Shown: positions 55,418 to 63,234 of the stretch, piece by piece
Position numbering within the stretch: position 1 is the first letter of the stretch
Layout of the letters: every line of letters begins with the position of its first letter
Assembly (NCBI GenBank): GCA_000949895.1
Contig: JWIT01000002.1
Span: forward strand, 62,001 to 126,000
Length of the DNA: 64,000 bases
Source of the DNA: Agrobacterium arsenijevicii
Lineage (GTDB): Bacteria > Pseudomonadota > Alphaproteobacteria > Rhizobiales > Rhizobiaceae
Direction of reading: 5' to 3'
The notes under the pieces: model-generated
The model's database searches: none
Told to the model about the DNA's origin: nothing
The model's input: only the letters and a program-made list of their open reading frames with translations
Program-made: the position numbers and the translations under genes

Positions 55418-56824
55418 TCAATGCGTTTCCTGGCGGCTGCGCAAGTCCTGGCTCGGCAGGATTTTACCCGGATTCATGATGCCGGCCGGATCGATGGCGT
55501 TTTTGATGACGGCCATGAGGTCCACCGCATCGCCGTGTTCCTGTCGCAGATAAGCGATCTTGCCCGTACCTACCCCATGCTCGCCGGTGCAGGTGCCGCC
55601 GACCGAGATGGCGTGTTGCACCATCTTCTTGTTGATCGCAGCCACCTCATCGAGTTCCGTTTGATTTGCGGGGTCCACCGCAAAGACAACATGATAGTTG
55701 CCATCGCCGACATGGCCGAGAATGGCGGCGGGCACGCTGCAGTCTCGCAGCAATTCACGGGTCCTGACGATGCAGCCGCTCAACTCGGAGACCGGCACGC
55801 AGACATCGGAAGACCAGCCCTTGGCGTTCGCGCGCTGTGAAACCACGGCGTAAAACGCATTGTGACGCGCCTTCCACAGCCGGTTGCGGTCTTCCGGCGC
55901 ATTCGCCCATTCGAAATCCCTGCCACCATTGTCTTCCACGATGGCGGCGACCATTTCGACCTGTTCCTTCACGCCGGCCGGCGAGCCGTGGAACTCGAAG
56001 GCAAGCGTGTCCTCGATCTTGAGGGAGAGATTGGAATAGGCGTTGACGGCTTCGATCAGGCCACGGTCCATTAATTCCATTCTGGCGACGGGAATGCCGA
56101 GCTGCACCACTGCGATGGCTGCGGCAACTGCCTGTTCGACACTTTCGAATGAGCAGAGCGCTGCCGAGATGGTTTCGGGAATTCCATAAAGTCGCAACGT
56201 CACTTCCGTGATGATGCCAAGCGTCCCCTCCGAGCCGACGAAGAGCCGCGTCAAATCATAGCCCGCCGAGGATTTACGCGCCCGCCCGCCGGTGCGGATC
56301 ACCTGTCCATTGGGCAAAACGACCGTCAGCGACAGCACGTTTTCACGCATGGTGCCGTAACGCACGGCATTGGTGCCGGAGGCGCGTGTTGCGGCCATGC
56401 CGCCGATAGAGGCGTTGGCGCCCGGATCGATAGGAAAGAACAGGCCAATGTCGCGTAGATGCGTGTTCAGTTGTTCGCGCGTGACGCCGGCCTCCACCGT
56501 GCAATCGAGGTCCTCGGCGCTAATGCGGACGATCGTCGACATGCGTGACAAATCGACCGAAACGCCACCGCGCACGGCCGTCAGATGGCCTTCGAGCGAG
56601 GTGCCGGTGCCGAAGGCGATGACGGGAACACCTTCGGCTGCACAAAGCCGAACGGTTTCCGCCACATCATCCGTGCTTTCGGCAAAAACGACGGCATCGG
56701 GGACAGCAGGTGTATGGTGGGATTCGCCACGGCCGTGCTGTTCCCTCAATGCCTGCGCGGTGGAAAAACGTTCGCCGAAACGATTACGCAAAGCTTCGGA
56801 AAGAGCGGAAGACAACGCGCTCAT
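55418..56824 (-). CDS. FAD-linked oxidase (D-lactate/2-hydroxyacid dehydrogenase type)
   Basis: 468 residues. The VAO-type FAD domain has PVIAFGTGTSLEGHL and DPGANASIGGMAATRASG; the C-terminal cap ends GTCTGEHGVGTGK and AIDPAGIMNPGKILP, typical of D-lactate dehydrogenase (cytochrome) and glycolate oxidase GlcD relatives. It oxidises a 2-hydroxy acid and passes electrons to the respiratory chain. ATG 56824 has GGAG eight bases upstream; a longer frame is rejected as it overlaps the isomerase gene. Confidence 0.9.
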   Translation of the reverse strand: MSALSSALSEALRNRFGERFSTAQALREQHGRGESHHTPAVPDAVVFAESTDDVAETVRLCAAEGVPVIAFGTGTSLEGHLTAVRGGVSVDLSRMSTIVRISAEDLDCTVEAGVTREQLNTHLRDIGLFFPIDPGANASIGGMAATRASGTNAVRYGTMRENVLSLTVVLPNGQVIRTGGRARKSSAGYDLTRLFVGSEGTLGIITEVTLRLYGIPETISAALCSFESVEQAVAAAIAVVQLGIPVARMELMDRGLIEAVNAYSNLSLKIEDTLAFEFHGSPAGVKEQVEMVAAIVEDNGGRDFEWANAPEDRNRLWKARHNAFYAVVSQRANAKGWSSDVCVPVSELSGCIVRTRELLRDCSVPAAILGHVGDGNYHVVFAVDPANQTELDEVAAINKKMVQHAISVGGTCTGEHGVGTGKIAYLRQEHGDAVDLMAVIKNAIDPAGIMNPGKILPSQDLRSRQETH

Positions 56825-56945
56825 CGCAGGGCTCCACGCGGTGCCGGCGGGAAAAGAAACATGGGAAACTCCACAAGAACAGTCCGGAGAGAGCCGCAAA
56901 CCGGGCGCAGGCATGAGGCAACGAGCGCCCGGTTTTCGGTAAGGA

Positions 56946-57548
56946 TCAGGCGACCAGTTTTTCGCCCTTGAGATGGCGCTCGAGGAAGGGCAGGCTGTCC
57001 TGCCCCCAATAAAGCTCGCCCTCGTAACGGAATGTCGGAAGCCCGAACACGCCGGCCGTTTTGGCGACCTCGTAATTGGCGGAGCGGATGGCCGCGACAG
57101 TGTCGCTTCCGCCGCGTTCGTCCAATGCCGCGCCGTCGAAACCGGCTTTGTCCGCGATTGCACGGCGGACGCCAGCGTTGCCGATGTCTTCGCCACGTTC
57201 CCAGAAGGCTTCCTGAAGCGCCTTGGTCAGCTTCAGCCAGTCTTCGCCGGCCTCGATGGCAGCAATGACCATGGAGCCCGCTGGCGTGGGATCGGAAAGG
57301 GCAGCGCGGTTATCGAAGTTCAGCGACTTGCCACGTAGTGCTGCCCACCGTTTCAAATCCTTGGTCCAGTAAGCACGGCGCGCCTCCGGCCGATTGCGCG
57401 AATAGATCGCGCCATTATCCTCGATCAGCGGGATGACATAGGGGCGGATCGTGGCGTTCTGTTCACCGGCAAGCGCGGCGAAAGGTTCCAGGCCGAGAAA
57501 GGCCCAGGGAGAGCCGATGCCGAAGAAATAGTCGATAGTCTTTGTCAT
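56946..57548 (-). CDS. 2-hydroxychromene-2-carboxylate isomerase-like (DsbA/GST-kappa fold)
   Basis: 200 residues. The N-terminal FFGIGSPWAFLG places Ser13 where GST-kappa and HCCA isomerases bind glutathione; the C-terminal AKTAGVFGLPTFRYEGELYWGQDSLPFLERHL is the family end. It probably performs a glutathione-dependent isomerisation of an aromatic or detoxification intermediate. ATGA overlap with the TetR gene upstream; a 121-bp gap follows before the FAD oxidase. Confidence 0.88.
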   Translation of the reverse strand: MTKTIDYFFGIGSPWAFLGLEPFAALAGEQNATIRPYVIPLIEDNGAIYSRNRPEARRAYWTKDLKRWAALRGKSLNFDNRAALSDPTPAGSMVIAAIEAGEDWLKLTKALQEAFWERGEDIGNAGVRRAIADKAGFDGAALDERGGSDTVAAIRSANYEVAKTAGVFGLPTFRYEGELYWGQDSLPFLERHLKGEKLVA

Positions 57549-58123
57549 GCCTTGTCTCCTGCGGATGTCTGGCCGGTTGCGAGATCGAATACCGAGAGCG
57601 CACAGTCCCGGGCGATGAGAACGGCATGCGGATCGCGCCCAACCGCGACCGTGGCAAGTGCGCCCTCGTAAAGAAGCGAAAGATGAGATGCCACCTGATC
57701 CAGCCGCACGCCGGCCTTGGACATGACGGCCTCGAAAATGTCCCGCACCATCCTCTTATGGGTTCGGGCCACGGTGACGACCCGTTCGGAATCGCCGTGT
57801 TCGGCGACCGCGAGAGCAAAGGCGCAGCCTCTGAATTCGGGGCTGTCCGCCTTCTCGTAAAGCCGCTCGAAAATCACCCGGAGCTGATCCCTCGGATCCG
57901 TCGTCGCGGTTAGAACATCCTGCAGCGAGCGAATGACGCGGTCGTGGCGGCCCTGAAGATAGGCCGCGACGAGGTGATCTTTGGACGGAAAATGGCGATA
58001 GAGAGTAGCTTTTGCGACCTTCGCTTCTTCTATGATGCGATCGATCCCGACTGCCCGGATACCTTCGGTATAAAACAGCGCACCGGCGGCGGTGAGGATC
58101 TGGTCTGGTATGGCTTCTCTCAT
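57545..58123 (-). CDS. TetR-family regulator
   Basis: 192 residues. The helix-turn-helix is GIRAVGIDRIIEEAKVAKATLYRHFPSKDHL, followed by an all-helical ligand domain with CAFALAVAEHGD. It lies between the PanE-like gene (49 bp) and the isomerase gene (overlap), so it probably controls its own operon in response to a toxic or aromatic substrate. Confidence 0.9.
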   Translation of the reverse strand: MREAIPDQILTAAGALFYTEGIRAVGIDRIIEEAKVAKATLYRHFPSKDHLVAAYLQGRHDRVIRSLQDVLTATTDPRDQLRVIFERLYEKADSPEFRGCAFALAVAEHGDSERVVTVARTHKRMVRDIFEAVMSKAGVRLDQVASHLSLLYEGALATVAVGRDPHAVLIARDCALSVFDLATGQTSAGDKA

Positions 58124-58172
58124 TTTATCGCTTCAGTTTTGTGGTTTTCATGTGATGGGCAGCCCGCGCGCA

Positions 58173-59213
58173 TCATTGTGCGGCGGCGAGACCGGTTGTG
58201 TCGCGATCACGGAGTTGGCCGACAAGAGACGGGATCGCGTCAAGCGGCAGCGCCTTGGTGACGCCGCCCTGACGGGCCAGCCTGCCGGCAAGAGACTGGA
58301 CGGCTTCGTTGTAGGGCGTCGCGATATTGTGCAGACGGCCGAGCAGCACGATTTCCCCGTTGAGAAAATCGACCTCGCTGGAGGCGCCCCGGGCAAAGCT
58401 CTGCCAGGTCGATTGCTGACCGGGCTCGATGCCGCTGTTTTGAGCAATGCTCCAGCCTGAAATATCGACGGTCCGTTCAGAATGAGAGGCGAGATTGTAG
58501 CCGGCTACCTCAAGCGTCTGGCGGGCTTCTTGGACCAGCGCTTCGGCGATCGAAGTCCGCAGATCGTCCTCCCCGTCGAACAGATCCAGCACATTGCGAA
58601 CATTGTGAAGCAGTTTTGCCGATTTCCAGCGGCGGATATCGTTGCTGGTTTCCGCAAGATAATTGGCGCGGGTGAGGTCTGCGGCAATCTCCTTTGCCGT
58701 TTCGTCGGAACCGGCTAGGAAACGCCCGATGGTGACCACGCCGACCTGCGGATCGCCGGCCGCGGCAACCGCGCCAGTTTGCGTAAACCGGGCGGGGGTC
58801 AGAATGCTGGCGCCATAGACATTGGCGAAGGTTCTAAGCGCCAGCGCTTCAGTCGCCAGACCGTTCTGAAAGGTAACCACCGGCAATTGAGCGGCCGTTA
58901 CACCATCTGTTCCCGATACCTCACGCCACGACCAGTCCGCCAGCGTGGCTGCCGCATCCTGGGTTTTGACGGTCAACAGCAGGATATCGTCGAGCGTCAG
59001 TTCGGGCGGTTCGGACACATCGAAGGCATTCAGCCTTATCTGTCGCGTGCCCGAGGGGCGCTGGTAGCTCAGACCCTGTTTGATGATGGAAGCGATTTGT
59101 GTGCCACGCCCAACCAGAGCATATTTGATGCCGGTAAGCTCGAACTGTGCGGCAAGGCTTGCGCCAACCGCGCCTGCGCCGATGATAACGTATCGTGTCA
59201 CCTTTTCCTCCAA
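58173..59213 (-). CDS. Ketopantoate reductase-like (PanE/ApbA family) oxidoreductase
   Basis: 346 residues. RYVIIGAGAVGASLAAQFEL is the NADPH loop, LLLTVKTQDAAATL and TFQNGLATEALAL are family blocks, and RRWKSAKLLHNVRNVLDL carries the catalytic-type Lys and Asn. It is longer and more divergent than housekeeping PanE, so another 2-keto acid is likely. It heads a possible five-gene unit and has element copy C 70 bp upstream. Confidence 0.84.
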   Translation of the reverse strand: MEEKVTRYVIIGAGAVGASLAAQFELTGIKYALVGRGTQIASIIKQGLSYQRPSGTRQIRLNAFDVSEPPELTLDDILLLTVKTQDAAATLADWSWREVSGTDGVTAAQLPVVTFQNGLATEALALRTFANVYGASILTPARFTQTGAVAAAGDPQVGVVTIGRFLAGSDETAKEIAADLTRANYLAETSNDIRRWKSAKLLHNVRNVLDLFDGEDDLRTSIAEALVQEARQTLEVAGYNLASHSERTVDISGWSIAQNSGIEPGQQSTWQSFARGASSEVDFLNGEIVLLGRLHNIATPYNEAVQSLAGRLARQGGVTKALPLDAIPSLVGQLRDRDTTGLAAAQ

Positions 59214-59283
59214 TTCAGTCGAGCCGACGTTGCCTAACGGCAGCCAATGATGACAGCTAAACTAGGCATGAGGAGCGCTTCAA

Positions 59284-59325
59284 GAAAGACAGGTCGTTCT
59301 TTTTCTATCTATTTTATAGAAAATA
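59284..59325 (-). promoter_or_regulatory. Copy C of the conserved 42-bp element
   Basis: The best copy: GAAAGACAGGTCG, the invariant core TTCTTTTTCTAT, then a perfect inverted repeat TTTTCTAT-N7-ATAGAAAA (59301-59308 and 59316-59323). On the coding strand it contains CTATAAAAT, a fair -10 sequence, so the element may overlap the promoter itself. It lies before the PanE-like gene. Confidence 0.75.
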
Positions 59326-59455
59326 ATTTGGCGTAGGGAAGTTTTGCGATCACCTCATTCCCGACAGCGGTCATAGCGCGGGGAAAACCCGGTGGGCTCC
59401 CAACAGCGCGTGCTGTCAGCGGGCGGGCAGGCGGGTGCAAACCCGTCGGGATTTT

Positions 59456-60613
59456 TCAGGTGGCTGCCTTGAAGAGAACCGTCACGACGGCTCCGCCATC
59501 CTGGCGTGGGCCTATCTGCAAATCGCTGTCATGCGCCCGGGCGATGGCGCGGGCAATCGACAGGCCGAGGCCCGTGCCACCGGTCTTGCGGGCGCGTGAC
59601 GGCTCTGTCCGCCAGAAGAGTTCGATGCCGTGCGCCTCGATGCCCGGGGGGAAGCCGGGACCTTTGTCTTCGATTGTTATGAAGGGGCGTCCCTCCCGGA
59701 TTCCGGTTGAGCAGAAGAGGCTCTTCCCGCTCGCCGCATAGCGGCGGACATTGTCCATCAGGATGAGCAGCAGCTGTTGAAGGCGTTGAGGGTCGCCGCT
59801 AATGGGAGCCGTCTGCAGCGACATATCGAGACGAATTCCTGCCTCTTCGAGAAGAGGCCGTGCCGCCTCCGCCACGGCCGCGCATTCGGTAGCGAGATCA
59901 AGTGGCCGCATTTCCGTAACGAGGCTGTTGGTTTCCGCCAGCGAGAGCGTCCGCAGATCATCGACAAGACGCGCAAGCCCCTCAACATGGCCGATGAGGT
60001 GACGAATGGCCTGCTTGTCGAGCGGAAAGACGTCATCGGCAATGCCGTGCAAACGGCCTTGCAGGATGGTCAGCGGGGTGCGCAACTCGTGGGCCACCGC
60101 CATCGTGTTGAACTTCAACCGGCGCTCCATCATCTGAAGCTCCTGCGTCAAAGTCTCGAAACTGTCGACCAGAAATGCGACTTCGGCGATGCGGCTCGCC
60201 TTAATCTTTGCGCCTCCGCTGAAGTCGCCGGTCGCCATGCGCCGCGCCGCGTCGGCAAGCTCGCCGAGGGGTGCTGCAATGCGCCGGGAGATGAAATAAC
60301 CAAGCAAGCTGCACAGGAAGACACCGAGCAATCCGAAGAGGAACACCGATTTGAGAAGTTCGCTATCTGCCTGGTCCTCCAGGCCCGGTAAAACCTCGAT
60401 AAGGGCCTGAAGCTGGCGCTGATCCGGCATCACGCCCCGGTCAATGTCCGAGAAAGCCTTGGCGGCATCAGGCGACAGTTCGGCAAGGACGCGCTCCTCA
60501 ATGGTGTCCGAATACCAGGAAACACCGAAATAGACCAACGCAACCGCAAAGATGAGCATTGTGGTGATTGTGATCGCCGTCATCGTGCGCAGGCGGAACC
60601 GCCGGAACCTCAT
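59456..60613 (-). CDS. Sensor histidine kinase (BaeS-like)
   Basis: 385 residues. Two membrane segments (about 9-30 and 88-108) flank a periplasmic sensor of about 55 residues, then HAMP (RRIAAPLGELADAARRM), the H-box MAVAHELRTPLTILQG, an N-box-like LLILMDNVRRYA, and ATP motifs IEDKGPGFP and GGTGLGLSIARAIA. It phosphorylates the response regulator encoded just upstream, with which it overlaps by 4 nt. The signal is unknown. Confidence 0.92.
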   Translation of the reverse strand: MRFRRFRLRTMTAITITTMLIFAVALVYFGVSWYSDTIEERVLAELSPDAAKAFSDIDRGVMPDQRQLQALIEVLPGLEDQADSELLKSVFLFGLLGVFLCSLLGYFISRRIAAPLGELADAARRMATGDFSGGAKIKASRIAEVAFLVDSFETLTQELQMMERRLKFNTMAVAHELRTPLTILQGRLHGIADDVFPLDKQAIRHLIGHVEGLARLVDDLRTLSLAETNSLVTEMRPLDLATECAAVAEAARPLLEEAGIRLDMSLQTAPISGDPQRLQQLLLILMDNVRRYAASGKSLFCSTGIREGRPFITIEDKGPGFPPGIEAHGIELFWRTEPSRARKTGGTGLGLSIARAIARAHDSDLQIGPRQDGGAVVTVLFKAAT

Positions 60614-61308
60614 GATGTCTGCTCCCTGGCAAGTCGGTAGCTGATGCTGCGCACCGACACCAGATAACCGCCAGCACCGTGATCCGTCAGTTTTTTACGC
60701 AGATTGGCGATGTGCGTATCGACCGTGCGTGCCAGCGCATCGCTTTCCGGCAGGCAGGCATCCAGAAGATCAGCCCGCTGAAAGGCATAGGTGGGGCGAC
60801 GCGTCATATGGGCAAGAATTCTGAATTCGCTGAGCGTTAACGGCAGAACGGTTCGTCCCGCATCGTTGCAAACAGCCGCGATGTAAGCTTCGGTATCTAT
60901 TTCGATGGCGCCGAACCGCAGGATCCCGCCGCCAGTCGGCTGACGAGAGCGTTTCAGCACGGCATTCACCCGGGCGACCATTTCCTGCGGGTTGAAAGGT
61001 TTGACGATGTAATCGTCGGCACCCAGGCGCAGACCGGTCAGCTTGTCCATATCTTCGGCAAGGGCGGTGACCATGATGATCGGCGTATCACGCTCCCGCC
61101 GGATGCGCGTCAGCACATCGATGCCATCGAGCTTCGGTAGCCCGATGTCGAGTAGAATGAGATCCGGTCTCAACATGGAGAAATGTGTTACCGCCGTTTC
61201 CCCATCCCCAGCTCTTACGGTTCTGTATCCATCGCGAATGAGATAGGCATCCAGAATCTGCATGATATCAGGATCGTCTTCAACGATGAGAATGAGCCCT
61301 TTGTCCAT
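60610..61308 (-). CDS. OmpR-family response regulator
   Basis: 232 residues. The receiver has the acidic pair in LIVEDDPDI, the phospho-acceptor Asp in ILLDIGLPKLDG, Thr in IIMVTAL and Lys in YIVKPFNPQE. The winged helix ends with RTVDTHIANLRKKLTDHGAGGYLVSVRSISYRL. First gene of the pair, diverging from the PAP2 gene; the inverted repeat at 61441-61467 may be one of its targets. Confidence 0.93.
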   Translation of the reverse strand: MDKGLILIVEDDPDIMQILDAYLIRDGYRTVRAGDGETAVTHFSMLRPDLILLDIGLPKLDGIDVLTRIRRERDTPIIMVTALAEDMDKLTGLRLGADDYIVKPFNPQEMVARVNAVLKRSRQPTGGGILRFGAIEIDTEAYIAAVCNDAGRTVLPLTLSEFRILAHMTRRPTYAFQRADLLDACLPESDALARTVDTHIANLRKKLTDHGAGGYLVSVRSISYRLAREQTS

Positions 61309-61440
61309 GCTAACCCTGCGAATTCACTAATGTTACCCGTTTTATCGCCGGGACGCTAAGCCGACACAAAGCGCCGGGCAAGAGCCGTCGCCCGAGATAG
61401 ATGCTGCAGGCACGCTTTTCCTCTCAGTCTTGGGGCTTCC

Positions 61441-61467
61441 TCCGCAGAACCTTGACAATTCTGCGGA
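61441..61467. promoter_or_regulatory. Inverted repeat upstream of the PAP2 gene
   Basis: TCCGCAGAA-N9-TTCTGCGGA is perfect; its spacer contains TTGACA (61452-61457). It lies 13 bp before the PAP2 ATG, so it could be an operator or, as RNA, a leader hairpin near the ribosome site. A link to the divergent two-component system is plausible, not shown. Confidence 0.5.
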
Positions 61468-61479
61468 AGAAAACTGGCC

Positions 61480-62316
61480 ATGCACCAGTATCTCTCCCAC
61501 AAAACCGAACAGAAATGGCCAAGCCGGCCCGAAAAGCCAAAGTTCCGCTCTGCCGTCATCGACACGGCGCGCCAGACTTTTGCATGGGTTTCCGGCAGCC
61601 CGTCCCTGCTCGCGCTTTCGTCCACGCTGGCGATGATGGTCTTCTTCACCGTCAGGCCGGATATCGATCTCGACGCCAGTCGCTGGTTCTGGACAGACGG
61701 TTTTCGTCTTGGTGAGGATCAATTCCTGGTTTCAGTCCGCGATCTGAACCGCGCGCTTCCCACTATTTTATTGTCCGGGCTTGTCTGCCTGCTCCTTGTC
61801 ATACCGTTTGTCTCTGGCTTGCGACGGGCAGTCCGTCCTCACAAATTGCTGCTTATTCTCACCTTTTATGCGCTGGGGCCGGGTGCTACCGTTCACGTCC
61901 TGAAGAACCTGTTCGGTCGGGCCAGACCGCGGCATATCAGTGAATTCGGGGCAGACTTGTTTTTTACGCCCGTTCTCTCCTTTAACGGCAGCTGCACGCG
62001 CAATTGCTCTTTTCCATCCGGCGAAAGCGCTTCCGCAATCGCCCTGCTGGCGTTCATCATCCTGCTGCCGGAAAAATTCCGCCTGAGTGTGACAGCGATC
62101 CTGATGCCGTTCATCGTGCTTTGCTCATTGAACAGGGTCGCCATGGGCGCCCACTTTCTCTCCGATGTGCTGATTGCATGGCCGCTGATGCTCGCCGTGT
62201 TCCTTTCACTGCATCGGCTGTTCACGAAGCATGGGGACGCGATCGACGCTGCGTTTCTGCGCAAATTCATGGGAACACGGCATAGCGCCGAACAAAGGTC
62301 ATGCCCCGAGCAATAA
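61480..62316 (+). CDS. PAP2-family membrane phosphatase (LpxE-like)
   Basis: 278 residues. The three phosphatase motifs are K-x6-RP (KNLFGRARPR), CSFPSGESASA and RVAMGAHFLSDVLIA (catalytic His and Asp), among about six membrane segments. The length and layout resemble rhizobial lipid A 1-phosphatase LpxE or phosphatidylglycerophosphate phosphatases of the envelope. Divergent from the two-component genes, which may regulate it. Confidence 0.88.
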   Translation: MHQYLSHKTEQKWPSRPEKPKFRSAVIDTARQTFAWVSGSPSLLALSSTLAMMVFFTVRPDIDLDASRWFWTDGFRLGEDQFLVSVRDLNRALPTILLSGLVCLLLVIPFVSGLRRAVRPHKLLLILTFYALGPGATVHVLKNLFGRARPRHISEFGADLFFTPVLSFNGSCTRNCSFPSGESASAIALLAFIILLPEKFRLSVTAILMPFIVLCSLNRVAMGAHFLSDVLIAWPLMLAVFLSLHRLFTKHGDAIDAAFLRKFMGTRHSAEQRSCPEQ

Positions 62317-62353
62317 ATTTGTGTTCGGGGATCGGCCGCGGCCTGCTCAAATA

Positions 62354-62392
62354 GCACATGCCCGTGCCTGTTGGTCCGGCACGGGCATGTGC
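62354..62392. terminator. Large hairpin between convergent genes
   Basis: GCACATGCCCGTGCC, nine-base loop, then its exact complement: a 15-bp perfect stem between the PAP2 and CusF-like stops. There is no T-run, so it may work as a bidirectional or Rho-assisted terminator or an mRNA 3' end. Confidence 0.7.
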
Positions 62393-62406
62393 AGACTGGG
62401 ATTGTC

Positions 62407-62691
62407 TTATTTCACCTGCGCGACGACCAGCTTGCCGTCCGCACGTTCGGCGATGAACTCGATGTTCGCGCCTTCCTTGAGCTTGGCGAGCAGGGCATCG
62501 TCCTTGACGCGGAACACCATCGTCATGGCCGGCATGTCGAGGTTCTTCAGTTCCTCATGGATGATGGTGACTTTCTTGGCCGCAGCATCCACCTTCTTCA
62601 CCGTGCCTTTGGTGAATTCCTCTGCGAATGCGCCGAAGGGAGCGGCAAGCAACAGTGCGGCTGTAACGGAGATTTTAACGATCGTCTTCAT
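62407..62691 (-). CDS. cusF: CusF-like periplasmic copper-binding protein
   Basis: 94 residues. The signal peptide (cleavage near AFA-EE) precedes a small OB-barrel in which VTIIHEELKNLDMPAMTMVFRV supplies the His and two Met (DMPAMTM) that hold Cu(I) or Ag(I) in CusF. It carries metal in the periplasm. It lies 24 bp behind the cupredoxin gene. Confidence 0.88.
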   Translation of the reverse strand: MKTIVKISVTAALLLAAPFGAFAEEFTKGTVKKVDAAAKKVTIIHEELKNLDMPAMTMVFRVKDDALLAKLKEGANIEFIAERADGKLVVAQVK

Positions 62692-62715
62692 GGTCAGGTT
62701 CCTTTTGTCGATGGG

Positions 62716-63192
62716 TTACTTTGCCGAAACTTTGAGATCGCCGCGCATGCCGGCCTCGTAATGTCCGGGTTTCAGGCAGGCGAATTCGAACATGCCGTCA
62801 TTGGTGAATTTCCAGATGATTTCGCCGCTTTCGCCCGGCGCAAGGCTGATCGCATTCGGATTGTCGTGTTCCATTTCCGGGGCCTTCGCCATCGCGGCCT
62901 TGTGCTCCAGATTGGCGCTCTGTTCGTCGAGAATGAATTCATGGTCCAGCTCGCCGACATTCTTCACGGCAAAACGCACGGTCTTGCCCTTCTTGAATTC
63001 GAACTTGGCGGGGGTGAACAGCATCTTGCCGTCAGGTGTTTCTTTCATCGTCACCTGGATGGTCTGGGTTACCTTGGATTTTTCACCGGGTTCGCCGATC
63101 GCCATCGCTTCATGGCCACCGCCGTGGGTGCCGGAGGCGAAGGCCGGCGTGGCAAGAGCGGTGAGGAGCAGTGCAAGTTTCAGTCTGGTCAT
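62716..63192 (-). CDS. Periplasmic cupredoxin
   Basis: 158 residues. Signal peptide (cleavage near AFA-SG), then a His-rich spot (THGGGHEAMA). Type-1 copper ligands appear as LDHEFIL (His) and FACLKPGHYEAGM (Cys, His, Met). It probably passes electrons or Cu to the multicopper oxidase encoded just upstream, 42 bp away. Confidence 0.88.
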   Translation of the reverse strand: MTRLKLALLLTALATPAFASGTHGGGHEAMAIGEPGEKSKVTQTIQVTMKETPDGKMLFTPAKFEFKKGKTVRFAVKNVGELDHEFILDEQSANLEHKAAMAKAPEMEHDNPNAISLAPGESGEIIWKFTNDGMFEFACLKPGHYEAGMRGDLKVSAK

Positions 63193-63234
63193 TGCATGGT
63201 TTCCTTGGTTCTGTGGGGGGTGTGGTGTGCACGA

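Noticed and set aside
54443-55840. 465-codon open frame on the plus strand
   Set aside because: Lies across the antisense of the BisC-type and FAD-oxidase genes; no motif seen.
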